Below, piece by piece: positions 1-11,380 of a DNA stretch of 64,000 nucleotides; positions within the stretch are counted from its first letter, which is position 1; each line of letters starts with the position of its first letter. The notes below the pieces were generated by a model that was not told the origin of the DNA, searched no databases, and was given only the letters and a program-made list of their open reading frames with translations. This DNA comes from Linderina pennispora (Eukaryota; Kickxellomycota; Kickxellomycetes; Kickxellales; Kickxellaceae). The position numbers were made by a program, and so were the translations under genes. The stretch covers positions 1 through 64,000 of the forward strand of contig NW_024468254.1 in the NCBI RefSeq assembly GCF_002104995.1, in the 5' to 3' direction.

Positions 1-3000
1 GCGTGCGCTGGTCTCGGTGAGTGGCGACTTGGGTACCTGTTGCTGGCTCAAATCAGACTCAGCGCCCATGCCCGGCATGCTTGGAGCCGCGGATGCACCA
101 GACGAACCGCCTGGTTCCCCGTGGGACCGCTTCTTTGCCTCCTCGACAAATAGCGTCAAACGACGGGCCGCAGCCTCAGTGGCCGCATCGCGCATGCCGT
201 TGATCCAGTCCTCCATCTGGTCCATGTCTGGCGCCTGCAGCAGGTACTGGCCGCCTTCCTCGGTGACAATTCGGAAGACAAAGTCGCGCTTTGTGTAGCC
301 TTCCTCGACGGTGATGGTTGAGTTGATCAGGTTGATCACGTTGGCCGGCTTGGTGCTAGGCAGCGCCGGCCCGCGCGGGCGCATCGAACTCGATGTGGAC
401 ATTTGGCTGTCGCGGTTGCTGCTGTCGGCGCCAGCATGCACCACATTGCCAGCGACTGCCGTGTGGCGCGTGCCTGCCTTGTGGGATGCACTGCCATCGA
501 CTGAGCTGTCGCGGACAGTGATGCCCACCTTGCTCATAAGGTTGGACATCTTGAGCAGAGGCTCGTTCTTGGCCCTGCGCTGCTGCTGCTCCTTGAGCTG
601 GCGCTTCAGCATCTTGGTGCGCTCCTGCTTCTGCCGCTCCATTGCCTGCTCGCGGTCGCGCAGCTCGCGCTCGAGCTTCTCGCGCTCGCGCACCTCCTGG
701 CGCACCTTTTCGATCTCATCGGTGACCAGTCGTGAGAATGGTCGGTGGTACTGCACTGGCGTACCACCGATCGGCCCAGCACTGTTTGCTGAAGCACCAA
801 ACCCAGGCTGGTGGACGCTGGGGCTGTCTGGCTGTGTCAGCGAGCGCGGCGGTGGGGCCGGCGGAGATCCAAACAAGTTGCCGTTGGGGAGGTCGGGTGT
901 GGGGTGCGTAACTAGGTTCGTCACATTCGATGCCTTGCGCAGGTACTGCCCGCGTGAGTCGTTGGCTCCGCGAAGGTTGCCCATCGACCGCTTCGAGAAC
1001 CCACCCGCTGCATGCCTCATAGATGCGGTTGCAGTATCGCCGGACCGTGATGCCTGGCTGCTGTTTGGCGCTGGCAGCCCATTACCACCAGCGCTAGCTG
1101 TGAACGAGAACGAGCTGTCAGAACCAAATGCAGCCAAGCCGCTGCCGGCCAATGGTGACACAGCCGATCCCGACGGTCCACTGGGTACGCCTGATGCTTC
1201 GGCAGCCATGTTGGACTCTCGGTAGCTCTGGGCCCTGATCTCGGTAAGCGAGATTGGCGTTTGGGCAACCTGGTTCGACAGTAGGCCAATGTCAATGCGG
1301 GTCTTGGTTGGCAGCGCAAAGGCTTCCTGGCAACGCTGCCCGAGCTGGTCGCACACGCAAAGCATAATGAAGACACGATGCCGCTTCGCAATGTTGACCA
1401 AGCGCACATCGCCAACCAGCGTGTCCGGTGTGTCGTAACAGAGGCTGACCATGTTCTCCAGCAGCCAGCCCAGACACGGGACGAAGCAGTCGGCACGCGC
1501 CATCATGTCTTCAGACAGATCAATCTCATCGCCTGGAAGGTTGGAGTATGACCGGCGCCGCGACAGGGCTTTCTGCTGACCAAGCTCATTGGCATCGGCA
1601 GCAACCCCGCTCTCAGAAGCCATTGAGCTAGATTTCGCCGCAGGGGTTAGATCACGTGCACCACGTAGCATCGCCTCTAGGGACTCCAGCTTGGTGTTGT
1701 TGGCCACAGCAACTTCATTCCATGCGCGCACATACTGTCGCGACTCGGGACTGACGAGGGCGCTAGCAATGGCGCGCTCGACGAACGACGGAACATAGCG
1801 CACCTGAGACTGGGCTGCCTTGCGCTTGCCCCGCTTGCCTGCATGGCCGACACCAGCACTGCCTCGGCCATAGGCGCCATTCTTGATTGAGTTGACGCGG
1901 TAACTGGGCTGGCGCTCAGGGATCATGCCGGCCTCGCGCATGTATCCGTTAAGCAGGTCGCCAAACACGCGTGACGCCGAGAGCTGCGAGTCGCGACGGC
2001 ACATACGAACAATGGCCAGATACTTCTGGATCCGAATGATACGCTGCGACAGTGGGATGCTCGGGTCGACGATCTGGCGAATCACCCACCCGCGGATCGT
2101 GCGATGCAGCTCCAGCATGACCTGGATGCTGTGTGGCATCGTGCGTACCAGCGACGATTCGGCTGTATTGGCAGCAACACTGCCGACACCGACGCCGCTC
2201 ATTGACGTCGAGACGTCATGCACCTGTGCCGAGATGCGCTGTCGCTGGGTCTGCTCCAGCACCTGGTAGATATCTGAAACGACAATCTCGTCCTCACTGG
2301 GCACCTGGGTGATGCGCTTCTTTGCATACCATGGCAGCGGCGCATGGGTCTGAACCTCGAGCAGGCTGAAAGTGACAATCCAGTCGTTGAATGAGCAGTG
2401 TGCAAAGTGTGTCTGCACCAGGCGATTCAGTGACTCGAGCACCTCGTGCGGTTCCGACAGACTGAGCAGCGACAGGGGCGACTGGACCATTGTGTCGACA
2501 CCGCGCATGCTGTCCTTGCGCTCACGCTTGACCGCGTACTGCAGCCGGCGCTCCAAAACCTGCTCCAGCTCAGTGTAGCCCGAGGGTGATAGCATCTGTG
2601 TGATCAACTCCGGCAGCAGCACACTCGAGCGCTCGGCAAGCTCGCCCCAAGTTGTCTTGGCATTGGTGCCAGCGTCGTCCTTGGGCCGGGCTGTCTGCAC
2701 TTCAGCTTCTAGCGAGACCAAGAAGTCGGTCATCGCCTCGCGCAGTGCAGTGCCATCCAAAAAGTCGCTGAAATGCTGGCCAAGCCAGTTCTCGGTAATG
2801 TCTAGCAGCGTGCCCAGCGTCCGCTCCACCTGATCCCAGGATCGGTGCTTGGTTGCGGTGAGCGCCTTGCGCATAGCATCGAGCACATCGAACCCAATAC
2901 AGAAATGGCGGAACGACGCCATAAATGCCCGCTGGAACACATCGCGGTTGAACATCAGCTTGGGCGTCGAGCCATCGGGGAACTGCACGCGCAGGCCCTT

Positions 3001-6000
3001 CTCGCCCGCCAGAGTCGCCGAGTGCTGCTCGACACCGTTGATGAGGAGATCCAGGAGCATTGGGATGGTTCCACCCTGGACCTCAACAACGAATCCCACC
3101 GGCTGCACTAGCGCTGCAGAGTCACGCACATGGGTGTACTGCACACGCAGCACCTTGAGCGCTAGATCGCCGTGCGCAGCGTAGAGAGTGGCTCCAGCGT
3201 AGAGAGCGTCGTTGTGGCTAACGTCGCTGGCTGCTACAGCCCCGATCGACGACTGCTCATGCTTGCCATTTGTTTGTGCCGACTCCTCCGAGGCTGATGC
3301 CATCATGCTGGTAGTGGAATGGGGGTGCACCTCAGAACTAGTGGCAAATTCGCCGCCGGTGGAGCCCGAGGCCATGGCATCGTTGCTGGCCTCACCGACC
3401 TGCATGTTGACAGCGTTGGTGGGGAATGACCGGCTGCGCTTATGCCGCAGTCCCTGCGGATCCATAGGCTGGGGTATGGCGCCAATAGCAGCGTTCTCGA
3501 TTGCGGATGTGTCGGGGCCGCCAGAAGGCTTGCGCTTCCCGGCCATTGCCGACGGGCTAGCCATGGGTCCAGAGAGAGCCAGCGAGCTGGTGGTGTTCTG
3601 CGGCCGGGCCATCGGCGAATCGGGCATCATCAGCCTGCCGCCAGTGATGCCTGGGGACGAAGTGGCGATATGCGAAATGGTACCGGAGCGCCCTGATCCG
3701 TTCGGGTTGCGGTTAACTGAGTGCATAGGAATCTGTGGTGCGTGAGTGCGGGTTACTGGCGTAATCCACTGCAGGATGTTGGTCGATGGAACAATCTCGG
3801 GACATACCAGCGGAAGAATCGACCCTGGCGCCTGGCGTAGTGCTGATGCAGCCGTGGCTCTGTCCTGGCCGTCCTCATCTCCGTCCTGCAGGTGCTGCTG
3901 GTACTGGTCGGCTACTGATGGCTCACACTGCAGAGAGATGGACAGCAGGAAGCGAACATCATACTCGACCACATCCGAATCAGCCAGCTCGTCCCCGAGC
4001 AGTAGCGGATTAAGAGCCATGTTTACCAGATACTCGTGCAGATAGGGGTGCGCAAGCATTGCTGGGTCGGTATGGATCTGAGGGGTAGTACTTGGTGGCG
4101 AGTTGCCCTGTTGTTGCTGCTGCTGCTGCGAAGTGGTGGCTAGCGAAATGGTACTGGCGCGTGACCGGATAACGCTGCGAGTCCGTTCCAAGACATTGGC
4201 TGGGATCGAATCTACGGCCTCCTTAGCCGCAGCAAACATCAGACCGTGGTGAACAAAGAGCACCTTGTCGCCGCCCGCTGCATCGCCGCCATTAGACTTT
4301 ACAATGGCTGGGTCATACAGCCGGCGTAGCTTGCGGCCAATGCGATCAACATGCATGCGGATCGGGCCATAGTACGGGATGGCGGCATAGGGGTATCCAT
4401 GAGACGTGCCGCTCTGCGGCTTGATGATCAGCGCCTTGCCAGACGGAGCCTTGCTCTTTGGCGAGTCGATGTCGGTCTCGTAGATACCGTATTCGACCAG
4501 CAGGGGTACCCACTTGGACACGATCAGCTCCTTCCACGACAGCGCAATGCCATGCCAGGTCTCACGCAGCCGTGCAATAGGTGACATGGTCACAGCCATC
4601 GCAATCGCAGCCCACCCGACAGCATCGCCAATGAGACGGCACGCCTCACCAATACGCACCCAGTGCAGCAGCAGAGCGCTGCGGCGGGCAGGGCGGTTCA
4701 GTGGCAGTTCGACCAACAGATGCTGGTGCACCAGGCGTGTGATAAAGTGCGGCTCGCTCTGTGTGAACACCATTAGCTGACGCTGCATTTCCAGCACAGC
4801 CTCGGGGTCGACGGTCTCCGATGCGCTGCTCTGGGTGCCTGTGGCTGAGGCAGCTGCGCCACTAGTGCTGTCAAAGCTATGACCAGCCATTGGCGATAGA
4901 GGCGACGATGCACTGCCGGCTGCCTCAGCATCGCCATTTGCTGCGCCGACCGTAAGCAGGCTCGGCGTTGGAGGGGCATTGGTGGGCTGGCGCCTGCGGG
5001 CCACGGGCTTGTACAGCTCGGCCTGTTTCGGGTCGAAAGCTGCGAGCTGCGAGCTATGGAACAGGTACAGCTGGTGGGCAAACTCTTGCGGCGATACCTT
5101 GAGCAGAAGCGACGGCGACAGCCCCGTGATTGCGACGCGCATCAGCTCTGGCACAGTGGGGATCTGTGGAACCGTGGGCTCTGGCTCGGCATGGTGGGTC
5201 TTGGACCGCACACGCAGCGGGCTGGACCCCTCGACGATGCCCGGCAGCTTCGCTGCAGGCGTAGTCGGTGTCTTTGGCGGGTCGAATCCCCTGGCTGTGC
5301 CTACGGTTGCCTCAGCAGATTTGCTTGTGGGGGCGGCGGCAGCAGCGGCCACAAAGGGCACCATGCGGTTGATTGCAGTGTTGAGATTTTCCGCCGTGCG
5401 TGCGTGGGCCTGGTCGCTGGCGATGGCCTTTTCAACGATTGCCCTCAAAATGTCAATTTGGCTGGCGTCAAAGGCGGAGCTATAAATATTGGCCAGCGCA
5501 GTGACGATCGCCGCCAGATTGTCCACCAGCTCATTATACTGCTCCAGCTCTGGGATGACAAGTTCAGAGTAGCGCTGGAGCTCGCGCAGGAGTTCGTCGG
5601 TGGTCATAAGGTGCTGGTATGTGCCCGCCAGCTGCAGGCTAAATGGAGTCTGCACGGCTGCGTCAGCGGTCTGCGGGCGAGCGGTGCAAAACACCATTTC
5701 ATGCACCAGCGCGCTCTTGCTGCCGCCCACAACAACAACATTGGTGGGATCGTCGCCCCCCACAGCAGCGCTAGCGGAGCCATCAGCAGCGCCGCTGGCT
5801 GGCACGACCACCAGCTCCGGGTGCCGCTGCGTGCCCCAGTAGAGACGGGTGCGCGCGTCCTTGGCCGGCTTTCCGCCAGCGCGATCATCAGCATTGGCAG
5901 CATCAGCATGCTGCCCGCCTTTGCTGCCAGCAGTGCCAGCCAAGTCACCACCAGCACCAGCACCGGCAGCTCCGGTTGCTGTGGGTCGCCGCGACGACTC

Positions 6001-7800
6001 GTAACCACGGCGCTGGTTGATGTTTTCACGCGGGCGATGACGCAGCCGCCGGGCATAGCTGGCTTTGGCGGCAGCAAAGCGTGATAGCCAGTTATTTTTG
6101 GCATCGGATGTTGTTGCGACGAACATGCGTGCCACGCGCTCCTTGCCCCCAACAAAGATCTGGAACCCCGGTACCGCACCGGATGACAGTGCGCCCGAGT
6201 AGTCCTTCGACACTGTTGATGTGCGAGTCATCACTGACGATACGGAGCTGTTTCCAATCGAGTACAGGCTGACACGCCCCGAGCTGGTTTGGCTATTCTG
6301 CGCCAGGTGGCCAAGCATCCCTGGCGAGTGGTTGATGCTGAAGCGCGAGCTGGCGGCCTCGATGGCCTCGGCATTGCTGATTGAGTATGATGCGTGGTGC
6401 TTCCATTTGGTGAAGTAGCCCTTGCCCTGGATGCCCAGCTCGGCGCTGACCAGCGACGAGTTGTCGGCAGTGTGATGCTGCGGCTGTTTTAAGCGCGAGC
6501 CCTTGCCAAACCGCATCTTGTTGCTGACCGCACCAAAGAAGCTGGATGCGATCCCCTGCCTTACCCAGCGGCGCTTGAGCACCACCAGCGTGTCATCGAA
6601 AATTAGCACGCACACGTAGCGCTTGAACTTGAGCGTGCGCAGATCAACCTCAGTGAAGCATTCGCCAAACAGGTAGCGATCGCACAGCGGCTCGGTGATC
6701 TGGCCGTCGTGCACTCCCGGTTCAAACAGAATCCCCCGCGACCCAGAGTCGACCTCGCCTGGAGTCAGCGGCATTCCTGACGCTCCGCCGCCATGGCCGT
6801 CATCAAACACCGTTGACATCGACGGCCGCGTGTATCCGCCAACCGACTCGTTCTCGGCCGCTGCAATCTCCTCGGGGAACATGGCGCGCAACTCGCTCTC
6901 GGACGGCGGCTTGTAGAAGAACAGCTTGGCACCCTTAAGAACCACGCGATACACCTTCCACCCGCGCGACAGAGCCGATGCAATGGATGTGCTGGGGTTG
7001 ATGTCAGTCTTCTTGCTCAAGTACCCCTCCTTGGTGATCATGTTGGGTGCGCCGCTGCTACTGCGAGTCGATTGGGCGATGGCCTTTGGGCTGAAGTCAC
7101 TGTGAGTGCCGTGGCCGTTGGATCCTGCCGATGCTGACACTGCTGCCGACATATCGACCTGCGACATGTCCGGCCCGCTGCCGTTCGTCGATGGATTGGC
7201 AAACAGATCGACAAGATTTGGTGCCTGGTGGTGTCCTCGCCTCGTGCTGCTGTGTCCAGATCCATTGCTGCCTCCGGCGCCAGGGCCTCCAGCCGAGTGA
7301 GAGATCGGCCCATGAATTGTCGCTGCCGACCCAGCAGATCCGCCGTAGGCATTGTTTAGTGAGCCACTGGTACCATGGCTGTTGTTGTTGTTGTTGCTGT
7401 GGTTGTTGCTGCCGCCGCCGCCGCTGCTGCTACTGCCTCCAATTGTCGCCATTCCCTTAGATCCGTAGATAGTCTTGCGAAGCAGCCCGGCGCTGCCCAC
7501 GCTGCCACCGCTCATCGTAGCTGCGCCGGATCCACCGATCCGGTGGGGGCGCACAGTCCCGAACACGCTGCTGCCCATGTCGGCGGCGCCACCAGTGGTT
7601 CCCCGTGACAGCGGTGATGGTGTGTATCCGGTCGCGTCGCCGGTGGTCAAATGGTGTCCATGGTGCTGCTTGTTTGCCGCGCCGCCCTGTGACCTCTTTG
7701 TTGTCAGTCCGCGACGCAGGCTCTGCCCGAGAGCTGTGAATGACCTGGTCCCTTTCGGTTTCGCGGTCTCATCCCGCGGTCGCTCATTTCCAAATGCCAT
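1..7800 (-). CDS. Giant PH and RasGEF-domain guanine nucleotide exchange factor (3' end beyond window)
   Basis: The reading frame is open without a stop from the ATG at 7800 to the left edge, giving at least 2,600 residues. A PH-like region begins near residue 253 (ITKEGYLSKK, then GWKVYRVVLKGAKLFFYKPP) and continues past 400. Residues about 895-1110 look like a RasGEF catalytic domain split by an insert: the start SPQEFAHQLYLFHSSQL, then ARRSALLLHWVRIGEACRLI and SPIARLRETW. Residues about 1560-1640 match a RasGEF N-terminal module (VQGGTIPMLLDLLI, FMASFRHFCIGFDVLDAMRK). Residues about 1760-2020 resemble a second RasGEF domain (QRIIRIQKYLAIVRMCRR, AIASALVSPESRQYVRAW). A charged coiled coil lies near 2360-2400 and a PH-like C-terminal half near 2480-2550. 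Long Ser/Gly/Asn/Gln tracts link these parts. It presumably activates a Ras-like GTPase at a membrane. The GTPase is unknown, and which of the two GEF-like domains is active cannot be told. Confidence 0.85.
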   Translation of the reverse strand, partial: MAFGNERPRDETAKPKGTRSFTALGQSLRRGLTTKRSQGGAANKQHHGHHLTTGDATGYTPSPLSRGTTGGAADMGSSVFGTVRPHRIGGSGAATMSGGSVGSAGLLRKTIYGSKGMATIGGSSSSGGGGSNNHSNNNNNSHGTSGSLNNAYGGSAGSAATIHGPISHSAGGPGAGGSNGSGHSSTRRGHHQAPNLVDLFANPSTNGSGPDMSQVDMSAAVSASAGSNGHGTHSDFSPKAIAQSTRSSSGAPNMITKEGYLSKKTDINPSTSIASALSRGWKVYRVVLKGAKLFFYKPPSESELRAMFPEEIAAAENESVGGYTRPSMSTVFDDGHGGGASGMPLTPGEVDSGSRGILFEPGVHDGQITEPLCDRYLFGECFTEVDLRTLKFKRYVCVLIFDDTLVVLKRRWVRQGIASSFFGAVSNKMRFGKGSRLKQPQHHTADNSSLVSAELGIQGKGYFTKWKHHASYSISNAEAIEAASSRFSINHSPGMLGHLAQNSQTSSGRVSLYSIGNSSVSSVMTRTSTVSKDYSGALSSGAVPGFQIFVGGKERVARMFVATTSDAKNNWLSRFAAAKASYARRLRHRPRENINQRRGYESSRRPTATGAAGAGAGGDLAGTAGSKGGQHADAANADDRAGGKPAKDARTRLYWGTQRHPELVVVPASGAADGSASAAVGGDDPTNVVVVGGSKSALVHEMVFCTARPQTADAAVQTPFSLQLAGTYQHLMTTDELLRELQRYSELVIPELEQYNELVDNLAAIVTALANIYSSAFDASQIDILRAIVEKAIASDQAHARTAENLNTAINRMVPFVAAAAAAPTSKSAEATVGTARGFDPPKTPTTPAAKLPGIVEGSSPLRVRSKTHHAEPEPTVPQIPTVPELMRVAITGLSPSLLLKVSPQEFAHQLYLFHSSQLAAFDPKQAELYKPVARRRQPTNAPPTPSLLTVGAANGDAEAAGSASSPLSPMAGHSFDSTSGAAASATGTQSSASETVDPEAVLEMQRQLMVFTQSEPHFITRLVHQHLLVELPLNRPARRSALLLHWVRIGEACRLIGDAVGWAAIAMAVTMSPIARLRETWHGIALSWKELIVSKWVPLLVEYGIYETDIDSPKSKAPSGKALIIKPQSGTSHGYPYAAIPYYGPIRMHVDRIGRKLRRLYDPAIVKSNGGDAAGGDKVLFVHHGLMFAAAKEAVDSIPANVLERTRSVIRSRASTISLATTSQQQQQQQGNSPPSTTPQIHTDPAMLAHPYLHEYLVNMALNPLLLGDELADSDVVEYDVRFLLSISLQCEPSVADQYQQHLQDGDEDGQDRATAASALRQAPGSILPLVCPEIVPSTNILQWITPVTRTHAPQIPMHSVNRNPNGSGRSGTISHIATSSPGITGGRLMMPDSPMARPQNTTSSLALSGPMASPSAMAGKRKPSGGPDTSAIENAAIGAIPQPMDPQGLRHKRSRSFPTNAVNMQVGEASNDAMASGSTGGEFATSSEVHPHSTTSMMASASEESAQTNGKHEQSSIGAVAASDVSHNDALYAGATLYAAHGDLALKVLRVQYTHVRDSAALVQPVGFVVEVQGGTIPMLLDLLINGVEQHSATLAGEKGLRVQFPDGSTPKLMFNRDVFQRAFMASFRHFCIGFDVLDAMRKALTATKHRSWDQVERTLGTLLDITENWLGQHFSDFLDGTALREAMTDFLVSLEAEVQTARPKDDAGTNAKTTWGELAERSSVLLPELITQMLSPSGYTELEQVLERRLQYAVKRERKDSMRGVDTMVQSPLSLLSLSEPHEVLESLNRLVQTHFAHCSFNDWIVTFSLLEVQTHAPLPWYAKKRITQVPSEDEIVVSDIYQVLEQTQRQRISAQVHDVSTSMSGVGVGSVAANTAESSLVRTMPHSIQVMLELHRTIRGWVIRQIVDPSIPLSQRIIRIQKYLAIVRMCRRDSQLSASRVFGDLLNGYMREAGMIPERQPSYRVNSIKNGAYGRGSAGVGHAGKRGKRKAAQSQVRYVPSFVERAIASALVSPESRQYVRAWNEVAVANNTKLESLEAMLRGARDLTPAAKSSSMASESGVAADANELGQQKALSRRRSYSNLPGDEIDLSEDMMARADCFVPCLGWLLENMVSLCYDTPDTLVGDVRLVNIAKRHRVFIMLCVCDQLGQRCQEAFALPTKTRIDIGLLSNQVAQTPISLTEIRAQSYRESNMAAEASGVPSGPSGSAVSPLAGSGLAAFGSDSSFSFTASAGGNGLPAPNSSQASRSGDTATASMRHAAGGFSKRSMGNLRGANDSRGQYLRKASNVTNLVTHPTPDLPNGNLFGSPPAPPPRSLTQPDSPSVHQPGFGASANSAGPIGGTPVQYHRPFSRLVTDEIEKVRQEVREREKLERELRDREQAMERQKQERTKMLKRQLKEQQQRRAKNEPLLKMSNLMSKVGITVRDSSVDGSASHKAGTRHTAVAGNVVHAGADSSNRDSQMSTSSSMRPRGPALPSTKPANVINLINSTITVEEGYTKRDFVFRIVTEEGGQYLLQAPDMDQMEDWINGMRDAATEAAARRLTLFVEEAKKRSHGEPGGSSGASAAPSMPGMGAESDLSQQQVPKSPLTETSAR

Positions 7801-9254
7801 CTAGTAATCGGTAGAAACAAAGAAACATAAAGGTCAACTGCTGAGCAGCCTGTCTAGAACAAGAGACGAAATAAGCTTTCAGCCTGCTTTCCCAGGTTGG
7901 TGGGTAAGGTGAGGCTGGGGCTGTGGGGGGAGTGGAAGGGGTGGTGACACGCGTGGAGAACGTGCAGGAAGGTACTGCCGCGCTACCAGTCTCGGTCTTT
8001 AAGCAAGGCTGCCGCCCGAAAAGAATACTTACAGCTATGAGAAAGGGTCTGTGTTAGACGGGAGTTGGAAATATGGAAAGGCCAGGTGGAGTGGTGGTGC
8101 TGGTTGATGTGGGCAAAACAAAAGAAGGACGGAAAATGAATGGAAAAATGGCTAAAATATATGCGAAAAATAAAAAAGGACGGAGCAGAAAAGGGAAAAA
8201 AAAGGCTACCTGCCGCAACAAGGCACAAAGCAAGGGGAGGAGGTAAAATATATGTGCGAATAGTGGGCCAGCTTCGCAAAAAAGCGAGGAAGGGGAGCGC
8301 AAGAATTATACTGCTCACGCCTGTCGGCCCACCCCCGGCCCGCCGCGCACGCGCGAAGTGCGAGCTGCCTCACCACGTTCAAGTTTGTTTTGATTAGACA
8401 AGGAAACAATCGACGCGCAATTAGCGCTGCCGCCGCCCGTTGTACGTTTTGCCAGGAATGCAATTGTTTATCTTGAACCAAGTCTGCCGCTGGCTCTGTC
8501 TGGCTCTGTCTGGCTCTGTCTACCGGACGCTCCATCTTTCCTCCTTGCCCCTCGTCGCGCCCACACGAGGGGGTTAGAAAGTCCCATCCGAGCTCGTCGT
8601 TTCCGGAATCGCCTTTCAAAAGGAGCAGCAGCCATCGATTATTGGCAATGATCACGAGGCAAGTCCACTTGTCTAATTAGAAGCAGTCCTCTGGTTCACA
8701 GACGCGGTCCCGTCGGGGCTAATCCCCCAAGCCTCTCCCCTCGCCGCTCAGCCTGCCTCGTCCGCAGAATTGGCAGAGCTCCGCTTTCAAGCAACTTTAA
8801 TTTTTCGGGTATCTCCCACGGACCGGCACCAGTCCTACTGCCGGCAACAATGCGGCGCAAGCGGCAAATCATTCTTGCTGGAGCAGCGCTTGACTCTGAC
8901 ACGGGGCGACCGAATTGGTATGCGTTTTGGGGAGCGGCAAAAAGGGGACCGAAATCCTGCACCAATCCATCTCCAAACCTGCGCAGCGCAGCTGGCGGCG
9001 ACTGCTTGGGAGCATAGGACATCACAGCTTCTAGAAAAAAAAAAAGCGCCGGGGGCGATTCAAACAAGAGTTGAGGCTTCGTCTCAGCGAGCCCCTTGAA
9101 TGGGGTGGGGGCATGTGGCCAGGATACCACCAGCGCCAGCACTACTGCCAATGCACTATCGCGCTCCAACCTTCGTTTTTAAACTCCTGCACCCTTTTTG
9201 TTTTCGCTCACAGCTTTTTTGCCACCACTGATTTTTCTTTAGACACAAAGCGGC
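7801..9254. promoter_or_regulatory. Divergent intergenic region between the RasGEF and CNNM-type genes
   Basis: No convincing gene lies in this 1.45 kb. It must hold the promoters and 5' leaders of the two divergent genes. It contains A-rich stretches at about 8100-8230, three perfect tandem copies of the 10-mer tggctctgtc at 8491-8520, and an A tract near 9035-9045. Short open frames on both strands have no recognisable protein character. Confidence 0.5.
8491..8520 (+). repeat. Three tandem copies of a 10-bp unit
   Basis: The unit tggctctgtc is repeated three times without mismatch, at 8491-8500, 8501-8510 and 8511-8520, inside the divergent promoter region. A partial match (gccgc) precedes it. 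It may be a slippage product or a clustered protein-binding site. Confidence 0.9.
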
Positions 9255-11208
9255 ATGGTGCCCTCTATACGAACAAAGCCCCGTCGCCTTGGGCTGTGCT
9301 GCGCTATGGCTGCAGCTCTGCTGGCCAGTGCAGCAGTGACTGCGACCCCAATTCAGCAGCGGGAGCACCGGAATTCGCCAGGGCTACTGGCAGCACTGGG
9401 CGACGAGGCCTCCGGCAGCGATCCCACAGTGCCGCCCGACTCCCCAGACTTTTACTTTCGAGTGGGCGTCTGCGTGGTTCTGGTCCTCCTGGGCGGGCTA
9501 TTAGCAGGTAAGTGTGCTTTTCTTTTGCAGCAGGCAATGCACCGATTTCCCTTGCAGCACCAGCGGTGTGCACATCTAAAAAGATTCTGCATCGTTCCAT
9601 CTAGGCTTGACGCTCGGCCTCATGTCGCTGGACGAGACAAACCTGCACATTCTGGCCACCTCGGGTTCTGAGACAGAGCGCATGTATGCGCAACGCATCC
9701 AGCCTATCCGCAAGAACGGCCACTGGCTGCTTGTCACGCTATTGCTGGGCAACACCATCATCAATGAAACGCTGCCCATTGTCATGGACTCGATACTGGG
9801 TGGCGGAGTAGCGGCCATCGTTGTGTCGACCGCAGCCATCGTCCTGTTTGGTGAGATCATCCCCCAGTCCCTATGTGCGCGATACGGCCTGGCCATCGGC
9901 GCCTTCTTTGCCTACCCGGTGCGTATTCTGCAGTATGCGCTATCGCCGCTGGGCTATCCGATCGCAATGCTGCTTGATTTTGTGCTGGGAGCCGACCACG
10001 GTGTCACATACAAAAAGGCCGAGCTGAAGGAGCTGGTTCTGCTGAGTGACACAGCACACGGCGGAAACCTGTCCAATGACGAGGTCACAATCATCCGCGG
10101 GGCGCTGGAGCTGAGCGAGAAGCTCGTGGTCGATGTGATGACAGATCTAAGCAACGTGTACATGGTCGATATCAACGCCCGCCTGACCCGCAAGCTGATG
10201 ACTGAGATGCTGCGTCGTGGCCACAGCCGAGTGCCTGTCTACGACACCGAGCGTACCAACATTGTCGGCGTGCTTCTGGTGAAGTCGCTGATTCTGCTCG
10301 ACCCCGACGACGCCCTGCAGGTGCGGGAGGCCAAGCTCACCACGATGCCGCTGGTCACCCCCAACATCTCCCTCTACGACATCCTCAACGCCTTCCAGGA
10401 AGGTGGCAGTCATATGGCTGTTGTCATGGGTCCGCCGCCGCCGCCGCCATCGCTTCTGCGCTCGTCCCCAACTTTGAGCAGTGATACAACGCTGGCCACA
10501 AGCAAAACGCCCCTGCTGAGTGTCAAGAGCACAGGCTACGACAATGGAAGACATCCGGCCTCCACGCCATGCCCCTGCAGCACGGCTACCCCCTCGGCTA
10601 TCCGTCGCCGCTCCAACTACATTGTCGGTGACCCGGGCCGCATCTTCGACCAGGATATGGTGACTGACGACGACCTGGGCTCATACGTGCCCATCGGCAT
10701 CATCACCTTGGAGGACGTAATCGAGGAGCTTATCCAGGAGGAGATCATCGACGAGACGGACGTGTTTGTCGATATGCGCAAGCGCGTCAAGGTAGTGCGT
10801 GCAGTGACTGGCCCGTCGACGCCATACATGGGCAATGCTACAACCTCACTGGTGGCTGCTGCTACTGCCACAGCCGCTGCTGTTGTTGCCAGTGGCGACA
10901 GCATCAGTGCGCAACAAAAGGCTCGCCACATTCCCGCCAATCCGCGCTCTGGCGACTACGATTCCATGCGAAGGCAGCGCCGAGGCTTTGCTTTCAGCTC
11001 AAGGCGGCGACATGCCGAGGCCGAGACCGGCGAGTATGACGAGCTCAGGCCCCAGTCAATGCCGTCGAGCTCCCTATCGGACAACCACATCGAAGGCGTG
11101 CCTGATGGAGAGCGACCCGCAGTAGCCAATGGCCCGTCGTCGGGTCGTCGCCGCTCTGCGCTGCTGTCAGGAGAGCTGAGCGATGACTCGGATACACGAT
11201 CGATCTAA
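9255..11208 (+). CDS. CNNM/Mam3-type DUF21-CBS membrane protein
   Basis: Two exons, 9255-9507 and 9605-11208, encode about 618 residues. The intron starts gtaagt and ends ctag, and the join restores the family signature GGLLAGLTLGLMSLD. A signal-anchor-like hydrophobic segment follows the start (CCAMAAALLASAAVTA). Next comes the DUF21 transmembrane domain (about residues 70-240; VVSTAAIVLFGEIIPQSLC is typical) and a CBS pair (VMTDLSNVYMVDINARL, RGHSRVPVYD, GVLLVKSLILLDPDDAL, and later VPIGIITLEDVIEELI). The CBS pair is interrupted by a proline/serine-rich insert, and the C-terminal tail is disordered. Family members (animal CNNM, yeast Mam3) act in Mg, Mn or other divalent-metal homeostasis at the plasma or vacuolar membrane. 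That role is by homology. An alternative in-frame ATG lies at 9306. Confidence 0.92.
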
Positions 11209-11380
11209 ATGAAGCGCATGTTGATTGCGACGTCGCACAAGCGCGGTCTAGGTTCAACAACATGCTCGTAGGATGATCTCCTCTGTGTACTCCCTCGCTC
11301 TTGCGCTCTGGCGCTCAATCTCAAAAGAGTACTTTTTTATTCTATTTCTGCAGCCTTCTATTCTAAACCAGAATTTTAAA

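Noticed and set aside
5056-6084. Plus-strand frame of 342 codons within the RasGEF gene
   Set aside because: It is the antisense shadow of the conserved RasGEF protein, with no coding features of its own.
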